From Edaphobacter modestus (lineage in GTDB: Bacteria; Acidobacteriota; Terriglobia; Terriglobales; Acidobacteriaceae), in contig NZ_SHKW01000001.1 of the NCBI RefSeq assembly GCF_004217555.1, positions 3,534,001 through 3,598,000 of the forward strand: a stretch of DNA of 64,000 bases. Direction: 5' to 3'. The first letter of the stretch is position 1, and each line of letters starts with the position of its first letter. Below are positions 36,046 through 46,358 of the stretch, in pieces. The position numbers and the translations under genes are program-made. The notes under the pieces are model-generated. The model made no database searches, had not been told where the DNA came from, and saw only the letters and a list, made by a program, of their open reading frames with translations.

Positions 36046-37431
36046 CTAGCAGCGCACGATCTTGGGAGAGTCGATCGACCGCGTAGCATTCCTGGAATCT
36101 ACGACCAGCCTGGCCTGGCTGACAATTTCACCATAGTTGTAGAGGGAGTGGTCGGTGAGAATGAGTACGCAGTCAAACCGCTCGAGATCTTCAAGCGGTG
36201 TCGAACGCATGTTGAGGTCGTAGTGGCGTCCCCGTCCTACTTCGGGGAAAAAGGGGTCGTTGTACTCCACTTGTGCGCCGGCGTGACGAAGCTTCTCGAT
36301 GACGACGAGCGAGGGCGATTCGCGCAGGTCGTCCACGTCGCGCTTGTAGGCTACCCCCAGCACCAGCACCTTGGCTCCGCTGAGAGCGGTGCCGTTGCGT
36401 TCGAGAGCGCGTGCGGTCGATTGCACGACGTACTCGGGCATGGCCTCGTTGACTTCACCCGCAAGCTCGATGAATTTTGCCTGGATGCCGAACTGCCGCG
36501 CCTTCCAGTTGAGGTAGAAGGGATCGACGGGAATGCAGTGGCCGCCTACGCCGGGCCCGGGGTAAAACGCCTGAAAGCCGAATGGTTTGGTAGCGGCGGC
36601 CTCGATGACCTCCCAGATGTCGATACCCATGGGCCCGCAGAGCTGCTTGAGCTCGTTGACGAGCGCGATGTTGACGCAGCGATAGATGTTCTCGAGCAGC
36701 TTGGTCATCTCCGCCGCAGCGGGCGTGGACATGGGCACGGTCTTCCGGAAGACGCTGCCATAGAGCGCCGACGCGGCGGCGGTTGCGCGCGCATCGACTC
36801 CGCCGATGACCTTCGGGATATCGCGGCGCGGAGTGATGATGTTGCCCGGATCCTCGCGCTCCGGCGAGAATGCCACCATCACGCCGTCAATCTCTCTCTC
36901 TGTTTCGGAGGCCGAAGGATTGCGCAGGACCTTGAGACCTTTTTTGCCGCCGACGCGATTGATCGTCTCGACGATGATCTCTTCCGTCGTTCCGGGATAG
37001 GTAGTGCTTTCAAGCACCACCAGCTGTCCCGCACGGAGATGCGGTGCGATCGCCTCGATGGTCGAGACGACGAAGCTCATATCCGGCGTGTGGTCTTCGT
37101 TGAGCGGAGTGGGAACGCAGATGAGCACGGCATCCATACTGGCGATCTCCGTGAACTCCGCGGTTGCGCGAAAGCCGCTGCGTCGTGCGGCCTGAATGTG
37201 ATCCGGCTCGATGCGATGAATGTACGACCGGCCCGCGTTGAGGCTGGCTACCTTTTTGGCGTCGATATCGAAGCCGGTAACGCGAAAGCGTTCTTCGCTG
37301 AAGAGCAGCGCCAGGGGAAGCCCCACATAGCCCAGCCCGATGATTCCGACCTGCGCCGTGCGCTGGTCGATCGCCGCCAACCACTCTTCCAGTCCCGCTC
37401 CCGTCGATACAGCAATGTTTGGTGGTGTCAC
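36046..37431 (-). CDS. UDP-sugar 6-dehydrogenase (WbpA/TviB type)
   Basis: A 461-residue enzyme that oxidises UDP-N-acetyl-hexosamine to the uronic acid with two NAD+. The Rossmann motif GIIGLGYVGLPLALLF is near the N-terminus and the catalytic cysteine sits in GVGGHCIPVDPFYL. LLENIYRCVNIALVNEL and a C-terminal UDP-binding half (VLVLGVAYKRDVDDLRESPS) complete the family layout. It is encoded downstream of a 4-epimerase with a 13-base gap, the pair typical of Vi-antigen or O-antigen aminouronic acid synthesis. A GTG at 37431 is preferred; a TTG at 37455 would overlap the upstream gene. Confidence 0.87.
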   Translation of the reverse strand: MTPPNIAVSTGAGLEEWLAAIDQRTAQVGIIGLGYVGLPLALLFSEERFRVTGFDIDAKKVASLNAGRSYIHRIEPDHIQAARRSGFRATAEFTEIASMDAVLICVPTPLNEDHTPDMSFVVSTIEAIAPHLRAGQLVVLESTTYPGTTEEIIVETINRVGGKKGLKVLRNPSASETEREIDGVMVAFSPEREDPGNIITPRRDIPKVIGGVDARATAAASALYGSVFRKTVPMSTPAAAEMTKLLENIYRCVNIALVNELKQLCGPMGIDIWEVIEAAATKPFGFQAFYPGPGVGGHCIPVDPFYLNWKARQFGIQAKFIELAGEVNEAMPEYVVQSTARALERNGTALSGAKVLVLGVAYKRDVDDLRESPSLVVIEKLRHAGAQVEYNDPFFPEVGRGRHYDLNMRSTPLEDLERFDCVLILTDHSLYNYGEIVSQARLVVDSRNATRSIDSPKIVRC

Positions 37432-37444
37432 TCTCTCTGTCTTC

Positions 37445-38392
37445 CTAACCAGCAAATTCTTCGCGATACCATGCGACGGTGCGGCGCAATCCCTCTTCGA
37501 AACCTATTCGGGGAGCATACCCTAGAGCGGCGAACGCGGCGGAGATATCGGCGAGTGAGTCGCGAACGTCACCTTCGCGCTCGGGGCCATGTATAGGTGG
37601 ATGCTCAAAGCCGAGTAAGGTTGCTAGAAGCGCATACGTTTCGTTAAGGGTGTGGCGCTCTCCGCATGCGATGTTGAACACGCGCCCGGCGGCCAGATGC
37701 GCGGGAGCTTCCACGGCCAGCAGATTGGCACTGACCACGTTGTCCACGTGGGTGAAATCCCGGCCCTGCTCGCCGTCGCCGAAGATGGTCGGCGTTTCCC
37801 CGCGCATCATCATCAGGATGAAGCGTGCCATCACTCCGGAGTAGGGGGAGTCCGGGACCTGCCGCGCGCCAAAAATATTGAAGTAACGCAGGCAAACGGT
37901 TTCAAGACCGTAGACCCGCCAGTAAGCCTGCATATACAGCTCGCCGGTCAGCTTCTGCACCGCATAGGGCGACAGAGGCTGCGGCGCCATGGTTTCCACG
38001 CGAGGGAAGCCGGGCTGGTTGCCGTAGGCAGAGGAGGAAGCCGCATAGACCACGCGCTTCACGCCCGCCAGACGAGCGCCTTCGAGCACGTTGAAGGTGC
38101 CGCCGATGTTCGCCTCGTGGCTTGGCCGGGGCTGTTTCACGCTGCGCGGGACGCTGGGCAAAGCACCCTCGTGGAAGATGTAATCGATGCCTTCGCAGGC
38201 GCTGCGGACAGCATCGGCATCCGCCAGATCGGCCTCGCGCAGCTCGATCCCGTCGCTTACAGGGTCGAGGTTTTGCCTGAGGCCGGTCTCGAAGTTATCG
38301 AGCACCCTGACCTGATCTCCACGCTCCAAGAGCGCGTGAACGAGGTGCGAACCGATGAAACCTGCGCCGCCGGTAATAAGGTAATTTGCCAA
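37445..38392 (-). CDS. NAD-dependent UDP-sugar 4-epimerase (WbpP/TviC type)
   Basis: A 315-residue extended short-chain dehydrogenase. NAD motif ITGGAGFIGSHLVHALL is at the N-terminus. The catalytic Ser/Thr region is YAASSSAYG and the Tyr-x3-Lys is in SPYAVQKLTGELY. The sequence SVPRSVKQP matches the UDP-GlcNAc 4-epimerase branch. It interconverts UDP-GlcNAc(A) and UDP-GalNAc(A) for surface polysaccharide. It is the middle gene of photolyase - epimerase - dehydrogenase on the minus strand with tight spacing. Confidence 0.87.
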   Translation of the reverse strand: MANYLITGGAGFIGSHLVHALLERGDQVRVLDNFETGLRQNLDPVSDGIELREADLADADAVRSACEGIDYIFHEGALPSVPRSVKQPRPSHEANIGGTFNVLEGARLAGVKRVVYAASSSAYGNQPGFPRVETMAPQPLSPYAVQKLTGELYMQAYWRVYGLETVCLRYFNIFGARQVPDSPYSGVMARFILMMMRGETPTIFGDGEQGRDFTHVDNVVSANLLAVEAPAHLAAGRVFNIACGERHTLNETYALLATLLGFEHPPIHGPEREGDVRDSLADISAAFAALGYAPRIGFEEGLRRTVAWYREEFAG

Positions 38393-38404
38393 GTTTTAAG
38401 AATA

Positions 38405-39886
38405 TCAGTCTGGGAAGTGGAGACCCGCCTGCGCGGGGAGAACCTGCATCTGTTGCATATAACGTCTGGAATTGAATTTTGTTCCGGTCGAAGCCGCGGA
38501 CATGTAACGAATTTTTCCGAAGATGGGCCGCTCGCTCCATGCGCGGTCGAACTTGCCGAGAATGGCCCACGCTATGCCGGCGTACCCGTTGGGATCGCGG
38601 CCATCGAGGAAGTACTTGTCGTTGAGGTGAATGGCATACTTTATGGCCGTGTTCACGTCCGGGGTCCACTCGAGGATCTTCTTGGCCCAGTACATGCGCA
38701 TTACGTTGTGCATCCAGCCGTGGTGCAGCATCTGGAGCTGCGCGGCGTTCCAGAGGTCGTCGTGGGTTTGGGCGGCCTCGAGCTCAGGGAGCTGGTAGAC
38801 GAACTCGCGCTCATCCCGGGCGTGCTCCGCGATGGTCTGCTTCGCCCAGGGCTCGGCGCACCCTAGGGAGTCATAGTCTTTGGTGTAGCGGACGAAGTTC
38901 ACCGCGAGCTCGCGCCAGACGATCAGCTCGTTGAAGAATGCGTCGCGAGCCGGACGCAGCTGCGGATTCTTCTTCACCGCGGCCTCAACCGCAAGCGCAA
39001 TGGTCAATGGCCCGATATGGCCGAAGTGCAGGTAGGGCGAGAGGCAGGATGTGCCATCCATCTCGGGCCGGCTGCGGCTGGTCTCGTAGTCCACGAGCAT
39101 CGTATCCACGAAGTGTCGCAGACGTTTGAGTGCGGCTTTGGTTCCTCCGGTCCAGGCGTCGACGGGTAACACGGTGCGGTCGAGATCGTTCCATCCGCGC
39201 GTGATGTCCTGCTGAACCGAATCGGCGTGGAAGCCCTTAGGCCTTTTCCACTCGCGGTCGACCTTGAGGTTCTCGTACGGCTGCATGAAGTCGGGAAGCA
39301 GACGATAGAGGCGCGGCCTGATGGTGTAGGCACCGTACTGTGTACGCTCCATCCGCTTCGAGGGCACGATGACGTCGGTATCGACGGTCCAGAAGGGAAT
39401 CCGCAGACGGGAGGCGAGCTGCTGGCGCCATCGCTCCGGTTCGCGCATCGGGTTTTCATCGCCGATGACGATCGCCGCGCCGACCTCAGCGAACAGGCGC
39501 TCGCGCGATTCGTTGGGTGCGCGGCGCATTACAAATGCGATTCCCCGCGCAGCCAGATCTTCTTCGATGTCTTTCAATCCCTGATTGAGAAAGGCATAGT
39601 GACGCAGGTTGGCATGAGGAAAGTTCGAGATCGCCGCGAAGTACACCACCAAGGGCAGGCCAAGCGCATTCGCGACTCTGACCGCGAGATCGACGGCGTG
39701 ATTATCGCGGCCACGCTGGGCGCGCTGCATCCAGTAGACGACGCATCTGCCATCGCGATCGGGCTCGCCCGGGCACCGCACCGTGACTCGCGGATCTTCC
39801 GCAAACTCCCGGGCAAGCCCGCGAAGGTTCGATGGCTGGCTTGTGGCTGACTTATGCCGTGCAGCCTTCCGGCCGGATGGATCCAT
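38405..39886 (-). CDS. phr: Class II cyclobutane pyrimidine dimer photolyase
   Basis: A 493-residue DNA-repair flavoprotein that splits UV-induced pyrimidine dimers with blue light. Class II features are VVYWMQRAQRGRDNHAVDLA near the N-terminus, SCLSPYLHFGHIGP, WRELAVNFVRYTKDYDS, and the C-terminal HGWMHNVMRMYWAKKILEW with WAILGKFDRAWSERPIFGKI. The length matches the family (450-500). The ATG at 39886 has GGGGGAC upstream. Its stop is 12 bases from the epimerase start, so it may be co-transcribed with the sugar genes although the functions differ. Confidence 0.93.
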   Translation of the reverse strand: MDPSGRKAARHKSATSQPSNLRGLAREFAEDPRVTVRCPGEPDRDGRCVVYWMQRAQRGRDNHAVDLAVRVANALGLPLVVYFAAISNFPHANLRHYAFLNQGLKDIEEDLAARGIAFVMRRAPNESRERLFAEVGAAIVIGDENPMREPERWRQQLASRLRIPFWTVDTDVIVPSKRMERTQYGAYTIRPRLYRLLPDFMQPYENLKVDREWKRPKGFHADSVQQDITRGWNDLDRTVLPVDAWTGGTKAALKRLRHFVDTMLVDYETSRSRPEMDGTSCLSPYLHFGHIGPLTIALAVEAAVKKNPQLRPARDAFFNELIVWRELAVNFVRYTKDYDSLGCAEPWAKQTIAEHARDEREFVYQLPELEAAQTHDDLWNAAQLQMLHHGWMHNVMRMYWAKKILEWTPDVNTAIKYAIHLNDKYFLDGRDPNGYAGIAWAILGKFDRAWSERPIFGKIRYMSAASTGTKFNSRRYMQQMQVLPAQAGLHFPD

Positions 39887-39938
39887 CGGCAACGTCCCCC
39901 GGTCTCAAGGCTACCTGAAACAAAGAACCTCGAACACC

Positions 39939-40931
39939 TTACCTTTCACGCAGGCCGTAGACACTTACGGTGCAACTGTCGCAGTGGCTTTGGGATGTCT
40001 CTCCGTCCTTCTCCTGCTCCGCGATTCGCTGTGCCTCCACCTCTCGATGAAGATCGGAGAGATAGTGGCGGTAGATCTCGAGTGCATGCAGCACCAGAGG
40101 ATGCGAAGGCGGCAGATTGAGGCGGAGAATCCGTATTCCTTCACGCAGGTCCTGTTCGGCCTTCGCCTTCTCGCCTGTCTTCCACTCGGTAAATCCAAGC
40201 ACAACGTGGACCTGGCCCATGGGGAAGGACTCCGGGGCGAAGCCCCCCTGGACAAGCGACATGGCCTGCCTTGCCGCGACCACACCTTCGCCGCAGCGGC
40301 CCGTGAAACAACTTGCGAAGGCATAGCCTACCAGCGCCGAAGCCTTGTCTTCGCGGCTGGCCTGGGGAAGCAGGGCCAGCTCGCGTTCAGCAATCTCGGC
40401 ATGGTGCCTCGCGTCCTTGTTCTTGCCGAGCATGAGGTAGGCATCGGAGAGGTGACCTTCAGCGCGAGCGACCTGGAGAGGATCGCCGAGCTTCTGGAAG
40501 ATGACGAGGGTGCGCTTGCGGCAGTTCAGCGATGCCTCCCCGCGCTGAGTGAGCGTATAGAGCGTACCGAGGTTATTTAATGTGACCGCATAGTCCTCCT
40601 GCATGAAGGGTTGGGACTCGAAGACGTGCAGGGCGTGGAGGTAGGCATTTTCCGCCCGGTCAAACTGACCGAGGTCTTGCTCATCGGAGGCGATTTGAGC
40701 CCAGAGACGCCCGACTGCATCGTCAGTGAGATTCAGTCGTCGGGCATCGTCGATGGCTCGACGAGCCTGAGCGATTTGCGTGCCCTTCTGCCCCGAGATG
40801 TTCTGCCGGGCAAGAGTGGGCTGGACAGCGGTCAGAGAGAATGCGAGAGCGAGAAGCCATATCCAGGGGAGTGAAATCGAATGGGGGAAAGGCTTCTTTC
40901 CGGAGCGGCGGAGACTACGGGGGGACACCAT
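39939..40931 (-). CDS. Exported tetratricopeptide-repeat protein
   Basis: A 330-residue protein with a signal or anchor segment (LPWIWLLALAFSLTAVQPTL ending in ARQ). Several TPR-like helix pairs follow: LGQFDRAENAYLHALHVFE, AVTLNNLGTLYTLTQRGEAS, and QVARAEGHLSDAYLMLGKNK. Ser/Cys-rich tail. TPR domains hold protein partners together; no partner is evident here. It probably sits in the periplasm. The gene lies alone between the photolyase and the glycosyltransferase genes. Confidence 0.8.
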   Translation of the reverse strand: MVSPRSLRRSGKKPFPHSISLPWIWLLALAFSLTAVQPTLARQNISGQKGTQIAQARRAIDDARRLNLTDDAVGRLWAQIASDEQDLGQFDRAENAYLHALHVFESQPFMQEDYAVTLNNLGTLYTLTQRGEASLNCRKRTLVIFQKLGDPLQVARAEGHLSDAYLMLGKNKDARHHAEIAERELALLPQASREDKASALVGYAFASCFTGRCGEGVVAARQAMSLVQGGFAPESFPMGQVHVVLGFTEWKTGEKAKAEQDLREGIRILRLNLPPSHPLVLHALEIYRHYLSDLHREVEAQRIAEQEKDGETSQSHCDSCTVSVYGLRER

Positions 40932-41059
40932 GGATCACCTCGTCGAGAAACGGGGAGCGGGTATGGTGTCGATCTACGCGCGGATTTTGGGGGAGTTCGC
41001 GGTTTGTGACGAATCGCGGATGAAAAGCCGGTAAAGAGGCGTGGAAATTGAGTTCGGCC

Positions 41060-42262
41060 CTACTTCGCGTCGGCCAGCGGTGTGGACCGACGCAGACGAC
41101 CATCGTGAAGGTGGAACTGTTCGCCGCGCCAGACGACGGTGTCGCCGGCGAAGCTCCACAGCCAGAAACCGAAGGCGAAGAAGTCCCGCAGCGGAAGAAG
41201 CCACAGGTCGCGGAGGACTTGCTCGTCGCGGAGCACGCCGACCCCGACCGATAACGCCACTGCAACGCGGGCCAGCAGCGCAAGGCTCAGCAGTGTGAAG
41301 CTCCAGAGCGCAAAGCCACTGGCGATGCAGGCGAAGATGGCCCAGGGAAGGCAGAAGGTGATTCCGAGCCCCACGTAGCCGAGCTTGCGGGAGTCGCGCG
41401 TGGAGCGTGCCCAGCGTAACTGGTGATCGACGAAGCCCTGAAGGCTGTAGTCGGGAACGGAGGTCTCGACTACTTCGTCCGCCAGCTCAACACGATAACC
41501 CGCATTTGCAATGCGAACCCCCATCTCGTAATCGTCCGCGAGATATTCGACGAGCGGCTCCAGCCCCCCGGTCTCCGCCAGCACCGACCTCGTTGTCGCC
41601 AGCGTCGATCCCAGGCCAAAGCGGATGCCTCCTTCGAGCTTGCGCGCGGTGAGGACACCGGCAAAGAAATCGGTCGAGATTCCCAGCGCTTCCAGTCGCG
41701 ACCATAAGCCGACGTTCTTCGTCCGCGTATGCCCGACGTAAGGCGCGGTGACGAGACCAACGCGCGGTCCGGCGTCGCGAGAAGAATCCCTGAAGCAGCT
41801 CATGATCTTTGTGAGGTAATGAGGCGACACGAGGATGTCGCTGTCGTTGATGACGACGTGCTCATACCGGGCCTCCTCGAGCATCTGCACCAGGTTGCTG
41901 ACTTTACCGCTGGTGCCGAGCCGGCGCGTGCACTCAATCAGGCGAATGGCAATCGACGGAAACTCCGCCTTCAGACGCTCTATCTCCGCGACCGCCGGAT
42001 CGGAGAGGCTGGAGACTCCAAAGAGAATTTCGAACTGCCCGGCGTATTGCTGGCTGCAATGGCTGACAAAGCCGGCATACATCCTGTGATCGATACCCTT
42101 GACGGGCTTGAGGATGGAGACATCGGGAGTAAACCCGGACGCGCCCCCCCGTATGCGGCAGGCAAGATGAAAGTCCCGCGTGCCCCAGAGAACCAGCATC
42201 ATGTAAACGACGCCGGCCAGCGCCAGCAGTGCAGTGAGGCCCTCGATGCAGATTGCCAGCAT
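41060..42262 (-). CDS. hpnI: HpnI-like glycosyltransferase (GT21, ceramide-glucosyltransferase type)
   Basis: A 400-residue membrane glycosyltransferase. An N-terminal membrane helix is followed by a GT-A domain with the signatures VSILKPVKGIDH, VINDSDILVSPHY (D-x-D), EYLADDYEMG and QLRWARSTR (the Q/R-x-x-RW motif), then C-terminal hydrophobic segments. HpnI adds N-acetylglucosamine to bacteriohopanetetrol in hopanoid-making bacteria; ceramide glucosyltransferases share the motif set. No other hopanoid gene is in the window, so the substrate is an inference. The ATG at 42262 opens the conserved part; upstream in-frame extension to 42478 is considered spurious. Confidence 0.8.
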   Translation of the reverse strand: MLAICIEGLTALLALAGVVYMMLVLWGTRDFHLACRIRGGASGFTPDVSILKPVKGIDHRMYAGFVSHCSQQYAGQFEILFGVSSLSDPAVAEIERLKAEFPSIAIRLIECTRRLGTSGKVSNLVQMLEEARYEHVVINDSDILVSPHYLTKIMSCFRDSSRDAGPRVGLVTAPYVGHTRTKNVGLWSRLEALGISTDFFAGVLTARKLEGGIRFGLGSTLATTRSVLAETGGLEPLVEYLADDYEMGVRIANAGYRVELADEVVETSVPDYSLQGFVDHQLRWARSTRDSRKLGYVGLGITFCLPWAIFACIASGFALWSFTLLSLALLARVAVALSVGVGVLRDEQVLRDLWLLPLRDFFAFGFWLWSFAGDTVVWRGEQFHLHDGRLRRSTPLADAK

Positions 42263-42442
42263 GCTTTTCAGTCTAACGGGTCCATGCAGCACGAGGAATG
42301 GATAGGTTCGGGTATGGCGGAGTTCGCGCGCGCTGGTATTCTTGAGAGCCACGATCGGCAACGGAGATTCCGGAGCGGAATCGAAGCCTACGCGTAGAAG
42401 AGTCCGGTAGGGCAGAGACGCTGTTTTGCAAAGGAGAGCGTG

Positions 42443-42913
42443 ATGTCGGCAAGGACTTCGGAAGAGGAAACGGCGCACTCGCAGGCAACGGACTGGCGAG
42501 TCGATGGGATTCGCGTGGTGCGCTCCGGCGAAAGCAGCTGCGATACGCCGCCGACGCTTGGCATGAACCGCGAGGTCGCCATCAGCGGGTCACGTACCGG
42601 CTCCACGCATCTGTGGGCGGGCACGAATCGAATTGAAGCCGGAGCGGCCACCGGGCCTCATCACCACGGAGCCCTGGAGAGCATCATCTATGTGGTGCGC
42701 GGAGAGGCCCTGATGCGCTGGGGCGAGAGGCTCGAGTGGATCACCAAGGCGGGGCCGGGAGATTTTCTGCTGGTTCCACCGTATGTGCCTCACCAGGAGC
42801 TAAACGCCTCTGCCACCGAGGAACTTCATTGTGTGCTGGTTCGCAGCGGGCGAGAGGAAGTGGTGATCAACCTCGAGGATGTGGAAGCTGTCGACGAGCC
42901 GGAGTGGATTTAG
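42443..42913 (+). CDS. Cupin-domain protein
   Basis: About 156 residues. Cupin motif 1 is ATGPHHHGALESIIYVVRGE (three His and a Glu as metal ligands) and motif 2 is LVPPYVPHQELNAS. The single-domain form is like many mannose-6-phosphate isomerase-type or uncharacterised cupins. GGAG precedes the ATG at 42443. It is divergent from the HpnI-like gene with a 180-bp gap. Confidence 0.82.
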   Translation: MSARTSEEETAHSQATDWRVDGIRVVRSGESSCDTPPTLGMNREVAISGSRTGSTHLWAGTNRIEAGAATGPHHHGALESIIYVVRGEALMRWGERLEWITKAGPGDFLLVPPYVPHQELNASATEELHCVLVRSGREEVVINLEDVEAVDEPEWI

Positions 42914-42956
42914 GCGGAGAGGATCGCCGAGGCAGACCGTTCCCTATAGTTGCCCG

Positions 42957-44204
<1,248 letters not shown>

Positions 44205-44248
44205 CTCTTCACTCCTGGTCTCGTCACTCCCGGCCTCAACGTTTTGCG

Positions 44249-45475
44249 TTACATCTCCGATCGCAGCGCGACGATGGGATCGAGGTCGGCCGCCTTTCGC
44301 GCGGGGTAGACCCCGAAGAAGATTCCAACGCTGGTCGCAACCAGGAGGCCGGCAAAGATACTCCAGATGGCGATCGAGGAAGGGAAGCCGAGGAGCACGG
44401 TAACGACCTGCGCTACGCCCATTCCACCCATCACGCCAATTGCGCCTCCTGCAAGAGCCATAGTGGCGGACTCGATGAGGAACTGGATGAGGATGTCTCC
44501 GCGTCTGGCTCCGAGGGCCTTGCGCACGCCGATCTCGCGGGTTCGCTCTGTCACCGAGACCAGCATGATGTTCATGATGACGATTCCGCCCACCACCAGC
44601 GAGATTCCCGCGATCGCCACGGCAACGGCCTCGAATCCCTGACTGATGCTCTTCCACAGCCCCACGAACGTATCGCTCGTCTCGAGGGTGAAGCTGTCGT
44701 CGACACCTGGCCGGTCATGCCGATGCGAGCGCATCAGTTGCCGGGCCTCGTCGGTCGCTGCCTCGAGCGCACCCTCGCTGCCACCGGCCTTGGCATAGAT
44801 GGTCAGGCTCTTCGCGGTTCCATAGGTCTTCTGAAAGGTGGACAGGGGCACCGCAACCCAGTTGTCCTGGCTTTGACCGAGAGTCTTCCCCTGCTTTTCT
44901 CCGAGACCGATGATCGTGTAGGGGACGCCATCGACGCGAATCTCCTTACCGATGGGATCCTCTTCCTTCAGCAGGTTCTCGTGGATATCCGCCCCGACAA
45001 TTGCCACGTGCGAGGCGTGCTCATCGTCGGTGGGAGTGAATCCCCGCCCCTGCACGATGTTCATGTTCTGCATCTCGGGCATGGCGTAGGTCTGGCCGCG
45101 AATGATGGTGTCGGTCGAGGATTGGGTTCCGAAGACGATCTTGCCCGTTGCGGTCTGCTGGGCCCCGATCTGCTCGCAGTGCCTGCAGTTCTCGGCGATG
45201 AACTGATAATCCTCCAGCAGGATGTTCTTCCGCTTCTGGAACGCGCGGTACTGCTCATAGCTGGTGATGATCTGGGGCTGCTTGCTGATGGTGAACGTAT
45301 CGGCCCCGTACTTGTTGACCTTGCTGGCCACGTAGACGTTCGCGCCGTTGACGAGGGTCACGACCGCGATCACGCTGGCCACGCCAATAACGACGCCGAG
45401 CAGCGTAAGGATCGATCGCAGCTTGTTCGCCCAGAGGGACTGCAGGGCAATCTTTACAGCTTCCTTAAATTCCAT
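44249..45475 (-). CDS. MacB/FtsX-type ABC transporter permease
   Basis: A 408-residue homologue of the downstream permease with the same layout: helix LRSILTLLGVVIGVASVIAV, periplasmic domain with QQTATGKIVFG and ENLLKEEDPIGKEI, then C-terminal FtsX helices with SVTERTREIGVRKALGARRG. The two genes are tandem and probably co-transcribed. No ATP-binding-cassette gene and no membrane-fusion gene lie in this window, so the energy-coupling partner is elsewhere or absent. It starts at ATG 45475 and is divergent from a TetR gene. Confidence 0.9.
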   Translation of the reverse strand: MEFKEAVKIALQSLWANKLRSILTLLGVVIGVASVIAVVTLVNGANVYVASKVNKYGADTFTISKQPQIITSYEQYRAFQKRKNILLEDYQFIAENCRHCEQIGAQQTATGKIVFGTQSSTDTIIRGQTYAMPEMQNMNIVQGRGFTPTDDEHASHVAIVGADIHENLLKEEDPIGKEIRVDGVPYTIIGLGEKQGKTLGQSQDNWVAVPLSTFQKTYGTAKSLTIYAKAGGSEGALEAATDEARQLMRSHRHDRPGVDDSFTLETSDTFVGLWKSISQGFEAVAVAIAGISLVVGGIVIMNIMLVSVTERTREIGVRKALGARRGDILIQFLIESATMALAGGAIGVMGGMGVAQVVTVLLGFPSSIAIWSIFAGLLVATSVGIFFGVYPARKAADLDPIVALRSEM

Positions 45476-45599
45476 AGCCCAGATCCGGAGGGTCCAGTCT
45501 ACCCCGCCGTCCAACGGTCTACGCAGAAAGTGTGACGAACGTTCCCGGGAGCCCGGACCTCTTTCGCTGAATCTTTTAGGCCGCGCCTGGCATCGAGAA

Positions 45600-45616
45600 T
45601 AGACTAGTCGGTTTGA
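45600..45616. promoter_or_regulatory. TetR operator copy 1
   Basis: TAGACTAGTCGGTTTGA lies 26-42 bases before the TetR start. Its reverse complement matches 12 of 14 core bases with the palindrome upstream of the SDR gene (46286-46301), so both are likely sites for the same regulator. Confidence 0.6.
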
Positions 45617-45642
45617 CGACTCTCCAGCCGGAAAGGAAGAAC

Positions 45643-46233
45643 ATGCAGGCTCAGAACACGCGCGATCATCTCCTTGAGGTAGGTCTGAGGCTCATCCATT
45701 CGCGAGGCTACGCCTCCACTGGAATGAAGGAGATCCTGGATGAGGCCCAGGTCCCCAAGGGGTCCTTCTATCATTACTTTCCGAGCAAGGAAGCTTATGC
45801 CAACGAAGTGCTGAAGCTCTATGCACAGGGGGAGGGGGAACGCGGCGAACGAATGCTTCGTGATCGGAAGATCGCTCCCCTGAAGCGCCTGCACCGGTAT
45901 TTCGAGGAACTGATACGGGTCTATGGACCCACCGCCGAGGTAACAGGCTGCATGCTCGGCAACCTGACCCTGGAGCTAGCCGATCACAGCGACTCCACGC
46001 AGGCGTTACTGCAGGAATCTTTCTCGACCTGGCAGGCGATCCTCGCCGAGGTTCTGCGCGAGGCCATGGAGCGTGGCGATCTCCCCCGATCTACGAAACC
46101 GGAGGAACTTGCCGGCTTTCTGCTGAACAGCTATGAAGGGGCCCTGCTGCGGTCGAAGGCGGACCGCTCCGTCAAGCCGCTGGAGACGTTCCTGCACTAC
46201 AGCTTCGACGTACTGCTGCAACAGGGGAGATAA
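45643..46233 (+). CDS. TetR/AcrR-family regulator (AcuR/YxaF-like)
   Basis: A 196-residue regulator. The helix-turn-helix is STGMKEILDEAQVPKGSFYH, then YFPSKEAYANEVL. The ligand domain shows CMLGNLTLELADHSD, typical of the AcuR/YxaF branch of TetR. The ATG at 45643 has AAGGAAG upstream; an in-frame ATG at 45613 lacks a site. It stands between two operator copies and in front of an SDR gene, so it probably represses itself and that gene. Confidence 0.88.
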   Translation: MQAQNTRDHLLEVGLRLIHSRGYASTGMKEILDEAQVPKGSFYHYFPSKEAYANEVLKLYAQGEGERGERMLRDRKIAPLKRLHRYFEELIRVYGPTAEVTGCMLGNLTLELADHSDSTQALLQESFSTWQAILAEVLREAMERGDLPRSTKPEELAGFLLNSYEGALLRSKADRSVKPLETFLHYSFDVLLQQGR

Positions 46234-46285
46234 GGGAGGCACCTCCTTTTCTGAGTCTCTTTTTCCGAGCCTCTTTCTGAATCTT

Positions 46286-46301
46286 TAGACCGACTGGTCT
46301 A
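46286..46301. promoter_or_regulatory. TetR operator copy 2 (palindrome upstream of SDR gene)
   Basis: TAGACC-GACT-GGTCTA has perfect 6-bp arms, about 57 bases before the SDR start. It is the better-conserved twin of the site at 45600-45616. Confidence 0.65.
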
Positions 46302-46358
46302 CTCTACTCTCCTGAAGCCGTCTGACGGCTCACAAATTTCAACTCCAGGAGACCTGTC

